A stretch of 64,000 bases of DNA from Arenicola marina (GCA_964019135.1 OZ025261.1:32938738-33002737), one strand, 5' to 3'. Positions 44,772 to 57,646 are shown, counted from the first letter of the stretch. A program made the numbers and translations. Notes: a model not told the origin generated them from the sequence alone.

Positions 44772-45290
44772 TCAGTTTTTAGTTGCTCTGAACAAGATCC
44801 TCTTGGGACCATCCATGGCTTGATCTAATAGCAACAAATACCACTTTTTTCTCTTCCCCCAAAACCATACATTGCTAAGTGAGTATATGGTCCGTGTATT
44901 AATGGCCCAGGGTACTGAGGGTTCCGAACCAATCAGTGTCCCAGAGGGCTCGGGGCGGATGAGGACCGTTGACGGCAAAATGTAAAAATAAGACATCCAA
45001 ACATCTTCTGAATCCAGAATTGTATCGGGTTGGCATCCGTCCGTCTGCGAAAGACGATGGATTTGCAGCTTTGTTTTGTAACGATTAGTTAGATTTCGAT
45101 TAGTAACGCGGCGTTTACACTTATGACTGAAAAAACCTATCTGAGATGGACAGAGGTTACCGCAGTCGTCGCATCGGTGACCTGTCGATAGGTCTTGGTT
45201 TGTGCTCGCTGGTGGACGCCTAGATTGGCGTTTCAAGTCCAGTTTCACAAACGAATCCCGAATACCACACGAAACCCACACGCTACAGAT
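44772..45290 (-). pseudogene. LINE C-terminal zinc-finger fragment
   Basis: A 169-codon minus-strand frame with HRCDDCGNLCPSQIGFFSH near residues 35-53. This is a CxxCGxxCxSxIGxxSH finger like those near the C-terminus of some LINE proteins. The rest has no clear domain and is probably 3' region read open by chance. A related motif occurs at 29,909-30,085 on the same strand. Confidence 0.45.
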
Positions 45291-46130
45291 TCCGAGATTC
45301 CATTGGCAAAAAAGTAGCTCTTTTCGAAATAGGCAAATCTACTCAGTCACATGACTTTACTGGAGGTCACGCGAAGGAGTCTCGCTGACAATCTCGTCCG
45401 CGCCACAAGCCTCGTCCATATACCCATATACAATAATAAGTCCACGTCGCACCCATAATAGTTGTAGAGGCATCATCATATGCAGGAGCATACAAATGCA
45501 CTCAGATAAAAATAGCTGAATTGCCGTCACAAAATGTCACGATATCCAGATTTATACAGATTTATATCATTAAAGCTGCTCATGCAGAATTTTTTTACTT
45601 AAACTATGGTTTCCGAAATATTTTGGAAACACATTTAGAACACACTGTCTGACTGTACAAATGTAATCGTCATGAGAAATAGATCTGTCATCGCATGATG
45701 AAAGGTATAAAACTGCCGCAATGTGCATATATCGATGACATTGTACACAAGAAAGCCACACTTTTTCACATGGGATGCACTAATTTTGCCAAGAAAAGAG
45801 GCTTCACAACATATCTGGGGTTTTATTACACACAATAGGTGTACTTCTATGCTAAAAATATAAATACATCATTTCCAATCAAAATAATTTTTACATTATC
45901 CAAGAAAAATATTGCTGGGTGAATAATTTTAAGCCGGGGTGCGAATTCCAACTAATGCAACTAATACTCATGGCCTTACATTTTATCTAGAAAGTGGCAA
46001 ATAACCTCCATGGCTGTAAGCACTACCCAATTACTCCAAATGAGTAAGTTTCTCAACGAAAATTCATTTAAGCCGTCTCACGGAATTACCAGAAGTTGTG
46101 CGACTAACATATCAAAGTTCATTCCGTCAA
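45291..46130. other. unassigned sequence
   Basis: AT-rich, short frames only, nothing recognised. Confidence 0.4.
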
Positions 46131-46139
46131 CAACAAACC

Positions 46140-46540
46140 AGATTCAATGACACTCTTTATAGAAGGCATTCACAATATTACCGAAGATGCCATTTCCCCA
46201 ACCGCGAAAAGATGTAATAATTTTATTTTCATAGAAAAAAGCAATAATCATTACCATACTAAAACAGGGCAAAGATCCGTTAGACCAACCAGCTATCGTT
46301 CCATCGCATTAACCACTTGCATGTGCAAAACTCTGGATCAAATGCTTTGACGGCCTCACATATACACATATTTATGGAGACGAAGGATCTTAGATGTCAA
46401 GTGGCTCCAGAACAGAAATACACCTGACTCTTTAAACCTTAACACTTTTCTATGCAATGTGGATACAACCGGTATGGCACGATATACAGCCTTACACCCT
46501 AGCGGTGACGAAAGCACCTACAAAATGACTAATTAAAAAT
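46140..46540 (+). pseudogene. LINE reverse-transcriptase finger fragment
   Basis: The frame contains VRPTSYRSIALTTCMCKTLD, a clear match to the RT motif P.SYRPIALTSC.CKxLERM of Jockey/CR1-like LINEs. Upstream, a shifted frame gives AIIITILKQGKDPL, matching the usual ILKPGKDP. Downstream, a TGA interrupts a further matching stretch (LTYTYLWRRRILDVK). It is a short internal scrap with at least two frame breaks and no 3' end. Confidence 0.65.
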
Positions 46541-48545
46541 ATAATGTCAAAAAACCTTTTCCGTTAATGCCATTTCATATTAAAAAGCCCGGTATCTGAA
46601 GACCCATAGAGTACAATGCTTGACACCCTTGGCCGCACTAACCAGGTTATGTCTGGCCATAGTTGAACAGCCGACAGGACAAAGCAACCACTCGAGCAAC
46701 AGACGGCCGGCATGCGACAGGGACCCTGCGTCACGTGCTCCGGCACTGGCGAGCCGTCGGTCACTGACTGACCCAGACCACCTCATGAATAAAGCAAGTG
46801 AAGACGTCCACAAACCCGGCCACCGGCTCTCAAAGTGTCAACAAGCGAGCGCCAAATTTGATTGCATGAGAAATGGTGTTCCTTAAGTCCCAGCGGCTGG
46901 GTGTGACGGAGACGGGAGGGGAACAGCTTCCTGGAGACACGGATATCCAGGCTTTGCGGGGACCGCGGCACGCTCCTTGGTCACAGACAACACCCTTTGG
47001 TGCATACAACCCGGGACTTAATGACACAGATCGCCAGTGAACAACCGGATTACTGAGCACGTCGTCACTAAGGATTGCACAATTGTTTACTGCTGTCTCA
47101 GTGGGGAAGTGAAGAGGTGCCATTGCAATGGATCCTTCTGAACGACTCGTAGTTCGAATTAGACACATTGCGGTAATAATAGAGACACGAGAGTGAAGGT
47201 GTGAAGGAGGACTGCTGAACTTATCTGGCAATAGTGGAACTCGGGTACTGCAGTCCGTGTGACATATTGTGACAATAATCGAACACGAGTACAGTGGTTT
47301 TTCTTTCTTTTTTTTTCTTTCAGCCGAAGGGTGGAGGTACCATCGCCCAGGGAAATGGGAAATATGAATACGTGCAAAAACAGAGCATGTGATTTGTAGG
47401 GACATTTGTGGGGGTCATGTGTAGGTAGTGAAGTCGTGGATCATATGACTGGGGTTGAACCTCGGAGACGCTTCTCAGACTCATGTAACTAGGTTACAGT
47501 TGTCATGGCAATGGCCACACGAGACTGGCGTCGCGTGGTCACTCACCCACAGGCTCAGATACACGGACGCCACAATCACATGCAAGTCCCCAGAAATTAA
47601 ATTTTCTGATATTGATCTGACGAGAAATGGAATAAAACAAGGCAACGTTGGCTTCGAATGGCGGTTACATGATGGGTTCTAGTGGATGGATGGCTTCGTG
47701 TTTTGGGTAACCCCTGCATAGGTCGTTATGGAACAGACCCGAAACCTCGCGAGACGAAACTAGACTGGCGGGACAGAAAGATTGGAATGTGTTTTTTGTG
47801 TGTTTGTAAAATCATTTATTATCAATCAATGTCAATGTACAAGGGTGAGCAACATAACATTAGACCGATGAACAAGGAAATATTCTATTTAAAATAGAAG
47901 ATATAATTCACGTAGCAATTTACATGCTTAGTAAGGCAGCCTATGTTGATATATTTGTCCTATGTTGTCTACTTCATGCTTTAAATCGAATGCAGTGCCT
48001 CTTATCACGTTTTTCAAATTTATGATTATTTATCAATATATGCATATTATATATGATGAAACAAACAACCGAAATCACTCACTAGATCTCCACACCTGTT
48101 CCACTGCCACTATCGTCGGTTGTGACGATAGGCGCATCAACAAGCATTTATCTATAGGATCTAAACGCTGTCCTTAATAATACAACTTGTCGCAGTATAT
48201 CCCTCTTACCCATCGTCACCGCGATCAGACCGATTATTAATTTAACATCATATACCTAAAATAATCCATTCTCCTAAGTGCTTCAAACGGTAGACATTGA
48301 CTTAGGCTGCCCAGTTTAAACCCTTAACACTAAGAAGCTGATTTCTCCATGTTGTTTTGACCAGGGGACGTGTCACATTTTAAAGTCTTTGACGGGCATT
48401 TACCATTGCATAAGCACTTATAATGTTCCGATAAAAGGCAGGAAGTATCAGTAATTTAGGTTAGCAACTCTGTTGTTCACACTTAGGCTCAAAGAGGTGC
48501 ACACGAATTATTTCACTCACTGTACAGGTCAAATGGGGTCTTCTT
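46541..48545. other. unassigned sequence
   Basis: Several frames of 60-190 codons on either strand (longest 46,830-47,405 minus) without recognised domains. No repeat structure seen. Confidence 0.4.
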
Positions 48546-48806
48546 GATCGAGAAATATTCTTTTTACCCAATTTGCTTAAAGTGAAAGACATACGAGATG
48601 AGATCAATCATATCCACCCTACCCTGTGCCTTGGGAAATATCCACACATGTCGCCTTATATGCTTGTTTTTATTCCAGATGAAATTGTAGAATAATATGT
48701 TAATACGCTTTACTATGTCGTCCGGTACAGTGACACAGGTTGCCAGGTATGTAATCTTGGGAATGGCCAAGGCTTTGATAACAGTCATCTTACCGAATAG
48801 TGTTAA
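48546..48806 (-). pseudogene. L1/Tx1-like LINE fragment
   Basis: The minus-strand frame reads LFGKMTVIKALAIPKITYLA, then DDIVKRINILFYNFIWNKNK, then QGRVDMIDL. This is the conserved segment after the RT domain of L1/Tx1-clade proteins (VIKSLxxPKxxYL...INxxFxxFIWxxK...GG..M.D). Both ends are missing. It abuts, head to head, the plus-strand LINE fragment that starts at about 48,800. Confidence 0.72.
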
Positions 48807-49770
48807 AGAAAATTAGTATCCAGAGCAATGTCATTATTTCTAGCCAAATTGTTGTGCAAACTACTACCACGAAATTTTTGGGTGTACAATTAGATTGTGA
48901 CCTGTTGTGGAAACAACATATAGATTATATTAAAAGCAAATTGGCAAGGGCGCTTGGAATAATCACTTGTGCAAGGAAAATTTTAACCAGTGACACCCTC
49001 CGGATTTTATATAATTGTTTTGTATCTCCATATCTATCATATTGTATTGACGTATGGGGAGCCTCGTGTAATAGCTATTTAGCCCCTCTTATCATAATCC
49101 AGAAAAAAGCAGTGCCCATATTGTCTGGAGTTAATAAATGGGCCCATTCAGCTCCGTTATTCGTAATGAATAAGATTCTACCGCTCACATCATTATACGA
49201 GCTCAGCGTTTTAGTATTTATATTTAAACAATACAATGGATTGCAACCTCTTATCATAAAAGATTTGTTTACAAGAAATGCTGACATACATACGTATAAC
49301 ACTAGAAGGTCGCAGCTACTACATGTTCCTAAACATAAGTGTCAATTGACGAAAGTATCTATGAAATATAATGGGATATATATATTTAATAAATGGTTTG
49401 ATAAGTTAAACTTTCAATCATCGCTTCACCTTTTCAAGAGAAATACTAAGGATAGTTTGCTGAAGACAATCGAGTGATTCAACCAATGTTAACGTAAATT
49501 GAATGTGTAAGTAGCCACAATTTGATGTGTATTGCAAGGCAACGATTGGGCCAAATCGATATACAATTTAGATTGTCGAATTACTGTTTTCATTTGTCCT
49601 TTTTTTTTTTTTTTTTTTTTTCGTGTTTTTATTTTTCTTGTTTCTTCTTTGGTGTTTTTTTTTTTTTTTTTGAGCAAATAAGCCTCGGCTTCTGCTCCTT
49701 GCCAACCTGTTCTTTATTATGTTAATTTATGTACTATCCATGGCAATAAAGATTCTATCTATATAAATTC
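48800..49770 (+). pseudogene. 5'-truncated LINE, RT thumb and 3' UTR
   Basis: A 225-codon frame (48,800-49,477) has TKFLGVQLDCDLLWKQHIDY, then FVSPYLSYCIDVWGASCNSY, QKKAVPILSG and YNTRRSQLLHVP. This is the RT thumb and C-terminal region common in CR1/L2/Jockey-like LINEs. The 3' region has two long T-runs (about 49,600-49,622 and 49,655-49,671), GCCTCGGCTTCTGCTCCTTG, CAATAAAGATTCTATCTATA and a short TCTATCTATA tail. The catalytic part and everything 5' are missing. The open frame is intact within the fragment, suggesting a fairly young insertion. Confidence 0.88.
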
Positions 49771-50290
49771 CTTTTCTTCCATGTACTTAAAGAGTCTCTC
49801 CATACTCATGATTTTTTCTTCACAGTTCATTTCGTTATACTGCGCGGTATATTATATATTATATAATTATATATTATATAGTATCAATTATTTTCCCTAC
49901 GGGCAGAGGAGTAAATAAACGCACATATTACATTAGGGACTGATTATTGCCTCAATAGTTCATGACGTCTTACTTAATTGTTCGATTATTGCCTCAATAG
50001 TTCATGAAATCATGTGTATATCCTGTACCACTGTATGTCAACAAAGCATTGGTGAGCCAGCAGTCCATTAGGAAGCATCGCTTAATTACCGGAGAACTGC
50101 CATCAATGGATCGTTCAAAGTGGCTGACAATGAGTGCTTAATCATAGGCACGTCCTGTAGTTGTGTGGAATCCCCATGAGATAAAACTGCATGACAGGTG
50201 GCGTTCACCGTTAATACACTTCCTCGTTAAGGTTCATACACCTCTGTCCATGCGGTGATTACCGCTGTAAGTGGTCACCCTGGACGATTG
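49771..50290. other. gene-free interval with small repeats
   Basis: An AT palindrome tract lies at 49,848-49,882 (TATATTATATATTATATAAT). A direct repeat GATTATTGCCTCAATAGTTC occurs at 49,943 and 49,984. No gene. Confidence 0.65.
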
Positions 50291-50291
50291 C

Positions 50292-50775
50292 GGGGCCCAC
50301 AATGGTCCATGGGATGGCAGGGTGGAACCAGAACGAGGGCGGCGCCAGCAATGGTCCAGGGAAGGCAGGGTGGAACCAGAACGAGGCCGGCGCCGGCAAT
50401 GGTCCAGGCAAGGCAGGGTGGAACCAGAACGAGGGCGGCGCCGGCAATGGTCCAGGGATGGCAGGGTGGAACCAGAACGAGGCCGGCGCCGGCAATGGTC
50501 CAGGAATGGCAGGGTGGAACCAGAACGAGGGCGGCGCCGGCAATGGTCCAGGAAAGGCAGGGTGGAACCAGAACGAGGGCGGCGCCGGCAATGGTGCAGG
50601 GATGGCCGGGTGGAACCAGAACGAGGTCGGCGCCGGCCATGGTCCAGGGATGGCAGGGTGGAACCAGAACGAGGGCGGCGCCGGCAATGGTCCAGGGATG
50701 GCAGGGCGGAACCAGAACGAGGTCGGCGCCGGCCATGGTCCAGGGATGGCAGGGTGGAACCAGAACATGGGGGTG
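50292..50775. repeat. 48-bp minisatellite, ten copies
   Basis: Unit GGTCCAGGGATGGCAGGGTG then GAACCAGAACGAGGGCGGCG and CCGGCAAT, 48 bp. At least five of the six frames stay open through it, including a 257-codon plus frame with the 16-residue unit AGWNQNEGGAGNGPGM. Differences between copies change the amino acid more often than not (M/K, G/A/V, N/H, P/A, W/R), so I see no sign of protein-level constraint and treat it as non-coding. Confidence 0.92.
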
Positions 50776-52725
50776 GGCGTGGTTATAGCCCTGGGTATGT
50801 CTAAGGACTGCTCGTGCGTTGTGCGGTATTGGCCATGGAGGACAGACTACACTACAAGTACAAAACTGTTTGAAGTTCTACGCCTTGTTCGTTGGGTATC
50901 TAGTGCCGGTCATTCTTGGCCCATTCCGCAGTTGACTCTTTACCGTAGTTGGGATGGGGTGGGTTCACAAAGCCCAGAGAATACCGGCGTCTTCGCATTT
51001 ATTGCCCTTGGCTGGCCAATCGGCGGAATTGGCCGTGTTGTATTTCACCGCGCCGGTAGCACATTTATGGTATGATGGCGTGAAGTAGCTCAGGTCAGGG
51101 GTAGAATCACACAATGCCAACATCATGGGCACTCAGCTTGAGACGGGCTGTTAAAGGGAGATGCCGGGCCCATATCATTTACATTTCCAGTTAAACTATG
51201 GAATGTACTAAACATTACACAGAATATATTATTTTTTAATCATACATTAGTGAAGTTTCAAGCACCTTTGCAGGACCACCCAACTTGCCATGGGCACCCG
51301 CCTCAATGCACTGATAATGACGTCACCGGCGATGAAGCGACCAGTAGGTTTAGACGACTACTAAAACCGGAAGCTTTAATAATTTCTGACGAGTCGGACC
51401 ACGATGTAAACACCGAATTTACACCAACTGCTGATTTAATCGGGGACCAGTTTGAACCTGTAAGGGTTGACGATGGTGGATCAGGCATTGTTTATGCAGG
51501 TCGTTGACGACGCATCGCGTGGTCAGTGAAGCCGTGTTGCGTTATAAGAGAGGGTGGGAGCGGTTGGGTGCCGGGTGGGGTGGAGTCATGGGTTCATCGT
51601 CATTATTGGCAGGGTGCCCAATTTTGACTCGTAGAGTGGCAGGCCATGTTCAGGAAGCGGCCGCTGGGGGGAGGGGGTGGGGGCACTACATTACTGCAGT
51701 GGTGGGGGTGTGCCGCCCATGCCGTAGAGAGGATTTGGAGAGTGAGAGTATAGTGCCCGATTCTGTGGTCACTGAGAGATAATTTTTTCTATAATATTTA
51801 CATTGACAACATTGTAGTTAAGAAGGCATATAAAATAGACACTGACATTCATGACTGGAGGATACTAATTTGAACACTTGCGAGATCAATTAGACTATAT
51901 AGTCAAGAACTGTAAGTTTGAAAAAAAACTCGGTCTCAGATGGGCATATCGAGAAAAATTGCAGATTTCTCCTTCTAGGATTGAGAGCAAAAAGGCGAGA
52001 AAAGGGGTCATTTGGGCGACACATATGTATCACTGTAACTGAAGAGTGCATGGAGAGGACTGCCGTACTACAGAAGGGCCGTATGGGTTAGGGTGGGTGG
52101 GGTGGCGCTCTATCGGGGTGGTGGGGAGGGGTGGAGGGAGGAGTGTTGCGTGAAGCTAGCAGCCGGGTCGACTCAAAGCAATTGTTCTCATAATGTTCGG
52201 AACATACTCTTGAAGTTTGGTGGTTTTAAAACTCACACGAGCAATCTTGCGTGGTCATTGCCGCAAAAGCTGCGGGTCGCCTAGTGGACAGCGGCAGAGA
52301 GATATCCTGTTTTTGCTGTCCATTTTTGCACTTGAATTGTAACATTCAGCAGCTGAACGTCGATGTTTCAAGTTAATGAGTCAGATTTGCTTGTCACTAT
52401 TCATGAGAGGTGTTAGGCCGACAGCTTGTTCCAAAGACGCACCGCTCGCATGAAAACAAAGTGTTGGTTCAGCGGAAGGTAGTCGTCAGTGACGTCAACG
52501 CCTTGTGTGTGATTAGCTAACTCTGGTGACGTGTTCAAAACATGTCGACACCAGCTTGATGGGCGATAATGTGTATTTTTATACTGTTGATGTGCGATTT
52601 TCTCGATAATGCTTTCTTTTTAAACAGAACGATTAACGGCAAATAGCTTTTATACCAACAGAGTTTTATTTTCATATCCCATTGCAGCCCCCCGGCATTT
52701 TCTTTTAAGAGACAGTCATAAAAAC
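50776..52725. other. unassigned sequence
   Basis: Short frames (up to 92 codons), nothing recognised. TGACGTCA-like sites occur sporadically. Confidence 0.4.
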
Positions 52726-52728
52726 CAT

Positions 52729-53400
52729 AATTTTTTATTTATTTATTTTTTATTTGTTATTTTCATTGAGATTTAAGTACATGTATATTGAAATAACTGT
52801 TGATGAATGAACAAATAAATTTACATAGCACTACAAATCCCGAGATGTGATCTCTAAAAGACACCCAATTTTTGTTGCATTTTTTTGCGCTTAACCTGTA
52901 TATGTCTATTAAACTTTTCAATTTTTCATAAATAAAGCGCAGAGCACACGTAACATTACCATAATCTTTCACTTCGTCTCTTTGCAGGTAAAGTACATAT
53001 ATAAAGTAGCTTACAATACTTATTAACATAGTTTCATTGCTACTATTTCCGTACCCTAGCACCTTTTCTATTATAATAATAATAACCCAATAATTTCTCA
53101 GCATATTTACAACAGAATAGCATATGCGGAATGTCATGTACCGCGTTAGACACTGGGCACTGATCTGATTCTCGTATCTGTCATCGTTTCATGCACCGTA
53201 GTAAATCATGCAACATTTGATAATTAAACTGTGCAATTTTTAGGTCAGGAACATCTTTAACTTCCCTTGCATAGAGAACATTGATAATAAACCATGATAA
53301 TAAACTGGATTGATCGTTTTGATAATATGTGTATCACACCTGCATTGTACAGAAGCAAAATGTTCATAAGAAAAACTTCATCTGGCGTTGTATTTTAATA
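52729..53400 (-). pseudogene. L1/Tx1-like LINE 3' end
   Basis: On the minus strand, pieces in two frames read SDQCPVSNAVHDIPHMLFCC and then a frame with SYFIYVLYLQRDEVKDYG and CALRFIYEKLKSLIDIYRLS followed by AKKCNKNW. These match the C-terminal region of L1/Tx1-clade proteins (CxxC...D.xHxxxxC and a YIYxxRxxxExP... helix before the end). An AT-rich AAATAAATAAATAAAAAA tail at 52,729-52,765 marks the 3' end. At least one frameshift; 5' portion missing. Confidence 0.65.
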
Positions 53401-55035
53401 TGCTCAATCATTTATTATTATCTTGGACCGAATATGCGACTGTAGCTTTCTTAAGTTTTCTGCAATAGATTTCTGTAACATGATTTATGTGTCTATGTTA
53501 GCAATTGTTTTTCTTGTATACATCTATTATATCGTGTTAAAACGTAAAAGATTTAATGATTGCTACGTTGTAATCATCATCGACAACACGATCCAATCTA
53601 AGACGGGTGGAGATGGAGACAACGATTGATTGTTTCGAAACTGGGGTCGATAAGATTACACGTGAAATAGATTGATCGCAAAGGGTGCCTACATTATCAA
53701 TACGTGAAGGCATGTTTAGGGCATTGATATTGATGACCAGCGACCGGAGCAAAACAGAAGCTTTATGACGAAGATAATGTGAGGAATGCACCGTTAGTGA
53801 AGGCCCCTTCGCTTAACGTAGAGTGGTCGGCTTCCGTTGCCACGAGCGAGGACCTCCAACTCCCATTCTTATCCTTCAGTTGTTTTGTATTTCTGGGCAT
53901 TACTGGCGAAGAGTTCATCGACGTCCCGTGGTTTTAATACGCTTCTTTGGGAATCCACATTAAGAGTTTTGTCAGAGTGGCAGCGGTTATATCACCCTGG
54001 TGGGGAACCGTGCTCACCACAGGGACATTTTATCATGACGCCGGTTTTAATATCCAGGATTTAAATTTTATATTTCGCGCTCCGGTATTCCTCTTTCTCG
54101 TAAACAATTCTTGTTTTGTTATTCCCGATATGGCTGCATGAAATAGTATCCTTGGTCCAGTCACGTCAGCCACATTAAGTCCGCCTGTCCTAAGTCAAGC
54201 TGTTGATATATCAGTGCGAATAAATTGCCTGTAAAAGGCGACATAAGCCACGCTTTCTTCGGTTTATGACTCCGCTGTTTCCATCATGAGACGAAATTAA
54301 CGATTCAGTCTACTTTACCTTCACTTTACCGTCATGATTCGTGAATTTAAACCTCCGAAATCCCACGTTACGGTAGCTGGTAATGTCATGAGTTGCCTCC
54401 ACCATGGGTTGTGTTTGTTCGAGGAGCAGACATAATGCTGGCACATACAGTATGCAACAGGGCCAGCATTCTAAGATCGCATGAATTAACGGCATGCAAA
54501 CCGAAGATGAATCATTACAGTGGCAGGTAGTTGTTCGGTCTTCATAGGGCAATACACGAGTTGCTGATTAATACCTTGCGTCAAACGCGACAAAAAATGG
54601 TGTGTGATTCTTTTCGCTACGTATTTTCAGGTACATAGCCTCCCGAAATGTTAAGATTTCATGTCGGCATAACACGTGCATGTCTGCGCGTGTATCAGAT
54701 GATATAATCCATTAATATTGTCATATTTATGAGCAACGCGGGTCATCTGCTGAGACAGTCCACACCATCCCTCACTTTAAAGCGGTGAGATGTTTCAACC
54801 TGTATCCGAGATGTGGCTATCCGACGTCGCCTCTGCTTTAGACAGCCTTGTGGCCTGACTAGCAATATCCAGGACTCCCCCTGACGGAATAAATATTGCT
54901 GCATCAGGGGGGAGACACACTCGACAGCTGATATAAATGCCAACGGGCGAATGTAAAGACTATCACCACGCTGTGCGTGGCAGGTAAGTGGCCATATTCC
55001 CGGTTCGTTGATGTTTTTAGAAATATTTATTGTAC
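53401..55035. other. unassigned sequence
   Basis: No recognised gene. Minus frame 54,743-55,054 (103 codons) has no domain. The 5' part of the downstream LINE may start within the last few hundred bases but is too decayed to place. Confidence 0.4.
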
Positions 55036-55158
55036 AGAATACATAACTTGGCACCTGATGTGTACCGATTATGACTTATTATAAAGCGATGATATAGACC
55101 GGTATACGCAGTTCTTTTCATGTGAATCTGAGTGCATGCACCAGAGTGGCTTGTGCCT

Positions 55159-55339
55159 CAGGGGCGGATCTAGGGGCGGGGGGTTACGGGGGTGGGAACC
55201 CCCTCCCCCCTCGGGAACCCGAACATACACTGTTAAAGTCGGCTTCTCCGAGCAGGCCCCTCCGCCCCCCCCCCCCGGTGTCGCAAGTTTTTCAGAGAGC
55301 AACCCCCCCCCCTTTGGCAAATTTCTAGATCCGCCCCTG
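55159..55339 (+). mobile_element. MITE with CAGGGGCGGATCTAG termini, copy B
   Basis: A 181-bp element with near-perfect ends CAGGGGCGGATCTAGG and TCTAGATCCGCCCCTG, flanked by TGCCT on both sides (55,154-55,158; 55,340-55,344). It shares TGTTAAAGTCGGCTTCTCCG and CGCAAGTTTTTCAGAGAG with copy A but is about 120 bp shorter inside. It sits in the endonuclease region of the LINE: removing it and one TGCCT leaves an open frame across the junction. Confidence 0.92.
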
Positions 55340-55377
55340 TGCCTGGGCGACTGTAACGCGCAAATCGTAGGGCCCAG

Positions 55378-57135
55378 GGCCCGGTTGCACGATGACCCCG
55401 TAAGTGGTTACCGGCCCGTAAGCTACACGTAAGCTACCCGTACAATTTTACGTGGGTTGCACGAAGGGCGCGTAAGTTTTACGTGAGGGCCGCCGAGCCC
55501 GTAACTTTACGTGGCCGATAGACCACTCGTAAATATGTAGACTGCGGCTCGATACTGGTCAAGGGGACCATAACATGCCTAATATCTTATGAAATAACAT
55601 TGCTTTCGAAATTAAAAGTTGCTGTCCGCATTTGCAACCATTGTGTTCGTCTTTTTGATGTCAGAGCTAAAACATTGTCACTTACATTCGCCGATTTAAT
55701 CCACATGATCTGATTCACCTGACCCCCGCAGGCTGGCAGGCGACAAAGCGGGCAAGTCTAAACAGATACAGACATATGACGAACCCACTGCCACTGGGTC
55801 AGTCGGGATAACATTTTGTATTTGTAACATTGTCATTAGCCTATAATATAGGCTACCAAATAAATTTAACAGTGACAGTGTGTTCGCCCGCCCGGTCAGT
55901 GCGTGCATCCATGGCTATGACGTCAATAAAGAAATAAACGATACAATGTTGCAAGAATCATGCGTGCACCTCACGCGCATCACTTGGCTTTGTCAGCAAG
56001 TGGGTGGGGGTCACTACCTATTCGATTGCTATCAAATTTAACTTGCCAACTCCTCATAACAATCATATAAAATGCTGAAGGTTCAGGAAATCGGAGCGAC
56101 GCATTTTACAGTATCATTGAAATAAAGATGTGCATTTAATTGTAAGACTCATCAAAACGGTGGTTTGGGCGTTGTAGTGGCTGGAATACGTTGCTCTTTA
56201 TTGGCAACAACACAATAACTGCAAATTCGATTTCTATAATATTCAGCATGCCACTTGTTCATGACAATCACTATAAATTGGTAAAAGTTCTGCGAAATCG
56301 AAGCGACAGTTTTTCCGTGGTCGTTGAACTAATTCTGCTCTCTGGAATCACTGGATGTAGAAAGAGATGTAGAAGTAGAGTAGAAGGAAGGGACATGCTG
56401 GTTATTTTGTAACATTTCTGAAGTTCAATGAATGGAAAATGAATATGGCTAACTGACAGTAACTGTTATTGATTTTCTAATAAAAAGAGTCAACTGAGGG
56501 CAAGGGCTCCCCCTCCCCAATATAACACCCACCCACGGCGATAACTCACTAAAATTATGTCAGATTTTTATTACGGAGTGACCCCCGCCTCAATGACATG
56601 AAATGCATTTGTTCTATTTTTTATCTTCGCCATAACAAAGAAGTTTGCAGGAATTTTGTTACTGATAGATCTATGGTAGGCCTAGTGCACATATTCCGTT
56701 CAGCAGTCGAGCCAGAAACGCGATGATTTCTGAGAATATGTAAGGTACTATACGATCTTTGATCTCCTAAACAAATTACTCCAGACATCAAAAGGTTGTC
56801 CTTATAATTTGCTTTATTCTGCCCCTATACACTTTCAGGATTTTTGAGAAATGAATATAAATGTAGACATAACTACATATGTCAGACAAATAACTATACT
56901 ATATATATATACGTTACATGATCTAAAATGAAAAGGCGGAAAGAAACCTTGAAACCGCGGTGCATTGTCGGATCTTAAGGGCCCCGTAAATATCCTAACG
57001 CGCCAAAAAGTTTACGGGAGCGCGTAAGTGGTTTCGTGCAACCGACGTAACGTAACTTTACGGACCCCGTAAACCCCACTTACGGGTACCCGTAAATAGA
57101 CTTACGGGGGGCATCTTACGTCGTGCAACCGGGCC
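55378..57135. mobile_element. 1,758-bp inverted-repeat DNA transposon, non-autonomous
   Basis: The ends GGCCCGGTTGCACGA and TCGTGCAACCGGGCC are perfect inverted repeats, with CAG target copies at 55,375-55,377 and 57,136-57,138. Both subterminal regions (about 100 bp each) are packed with CGTAA/TTACG motifs, probable transposase-binding arrays. The interior contains two diverged copies, about 200 bp apart, of a roughly 70-bp segment (AACAATCATATAAAATGCTG near 56,057; GACAATCACTATAAATTGGT near 56,263). No transposase frame is visible. A 3-bp target and GGGCCCGGTTGCAC-type ends suggest the PIF/Harbinger group; this is inference. Confidence 0.87.
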
Positions 57136-57138
57136 CAG

Positions 57139-57646
57139 ATGCTTAGGTGCGAGCAACATTCGCTCCCGCGAGTTACAGGGCTTCACCGCCTGGTTCGATC
57201 TATGTTCGCTGCCAACTGAAGATATTTGTAGTGGGCCAGACTATACCTTTTGTCCTTACGACGGGAGACCCCAGACTCTTATCGATCACATCATTATGCG
57301 AAGGCAATATGACGATCTTGTATTGCTCGCATGTGTAGTCGACGACGATGAGTTGAATACATCAGATCACCTTCCTGTTCTTGTATCCATCAGCTGTCCG
57401 CGGTTAAGTGTGCGCGACACAGACGCACAGTTCCCTTCTCTAAAGTGGAAGCGAGTTACTAACCAATACATACGCGACACCTACACCAGAGAGCTTAACG
57501 ACAGACTGAGGCCAATATTGCACACAAACCTTAGCTGCATAGGTGACATCGAGACGTATCATAAAAGAGTCATAGATCTGATGCTGATCGTTTCGCACCG
57601 ACACATTCCGGAGGCCCGGTTCCGTCCATTTCTTAAGCCGTACTAG
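57139..57646 (+). pseudogene. LINE apurinic endonuclease (C-terminal half) and linker
   Basis: The open frame has IRSRELQGFTAWFDLC, RPQTLIDHIIMRR and LNTSDHLPVLVSI. The D-H of IDHI and the SDHLPV box are the conserved APE endonuclease C-terminal motifs. The missing GDxNA box (here GDCNA) is upstream of the transposon at 55,348-55,362, in the same frame after removal of the insert and one CAG. The frame ends at a TAG at 57,644 and resumes in the same frame with the RT ORF, so a single stop separates them (probably a former TGG). Confidence 0.88.

Noticed and set aside
47815-47900. Polyadenylated LINE end
   Set aside because: AT-rich string only; no coding piece and no tandem tail.
50302-51075. 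257-residue Gly/Asn/Gln repeat protein (silk- or glue-like)
   Set aside because: The 48-bp unit is open in at least five frames, and differences between copies are mostly amino-acid changing, so there is no sign of coding constraint.
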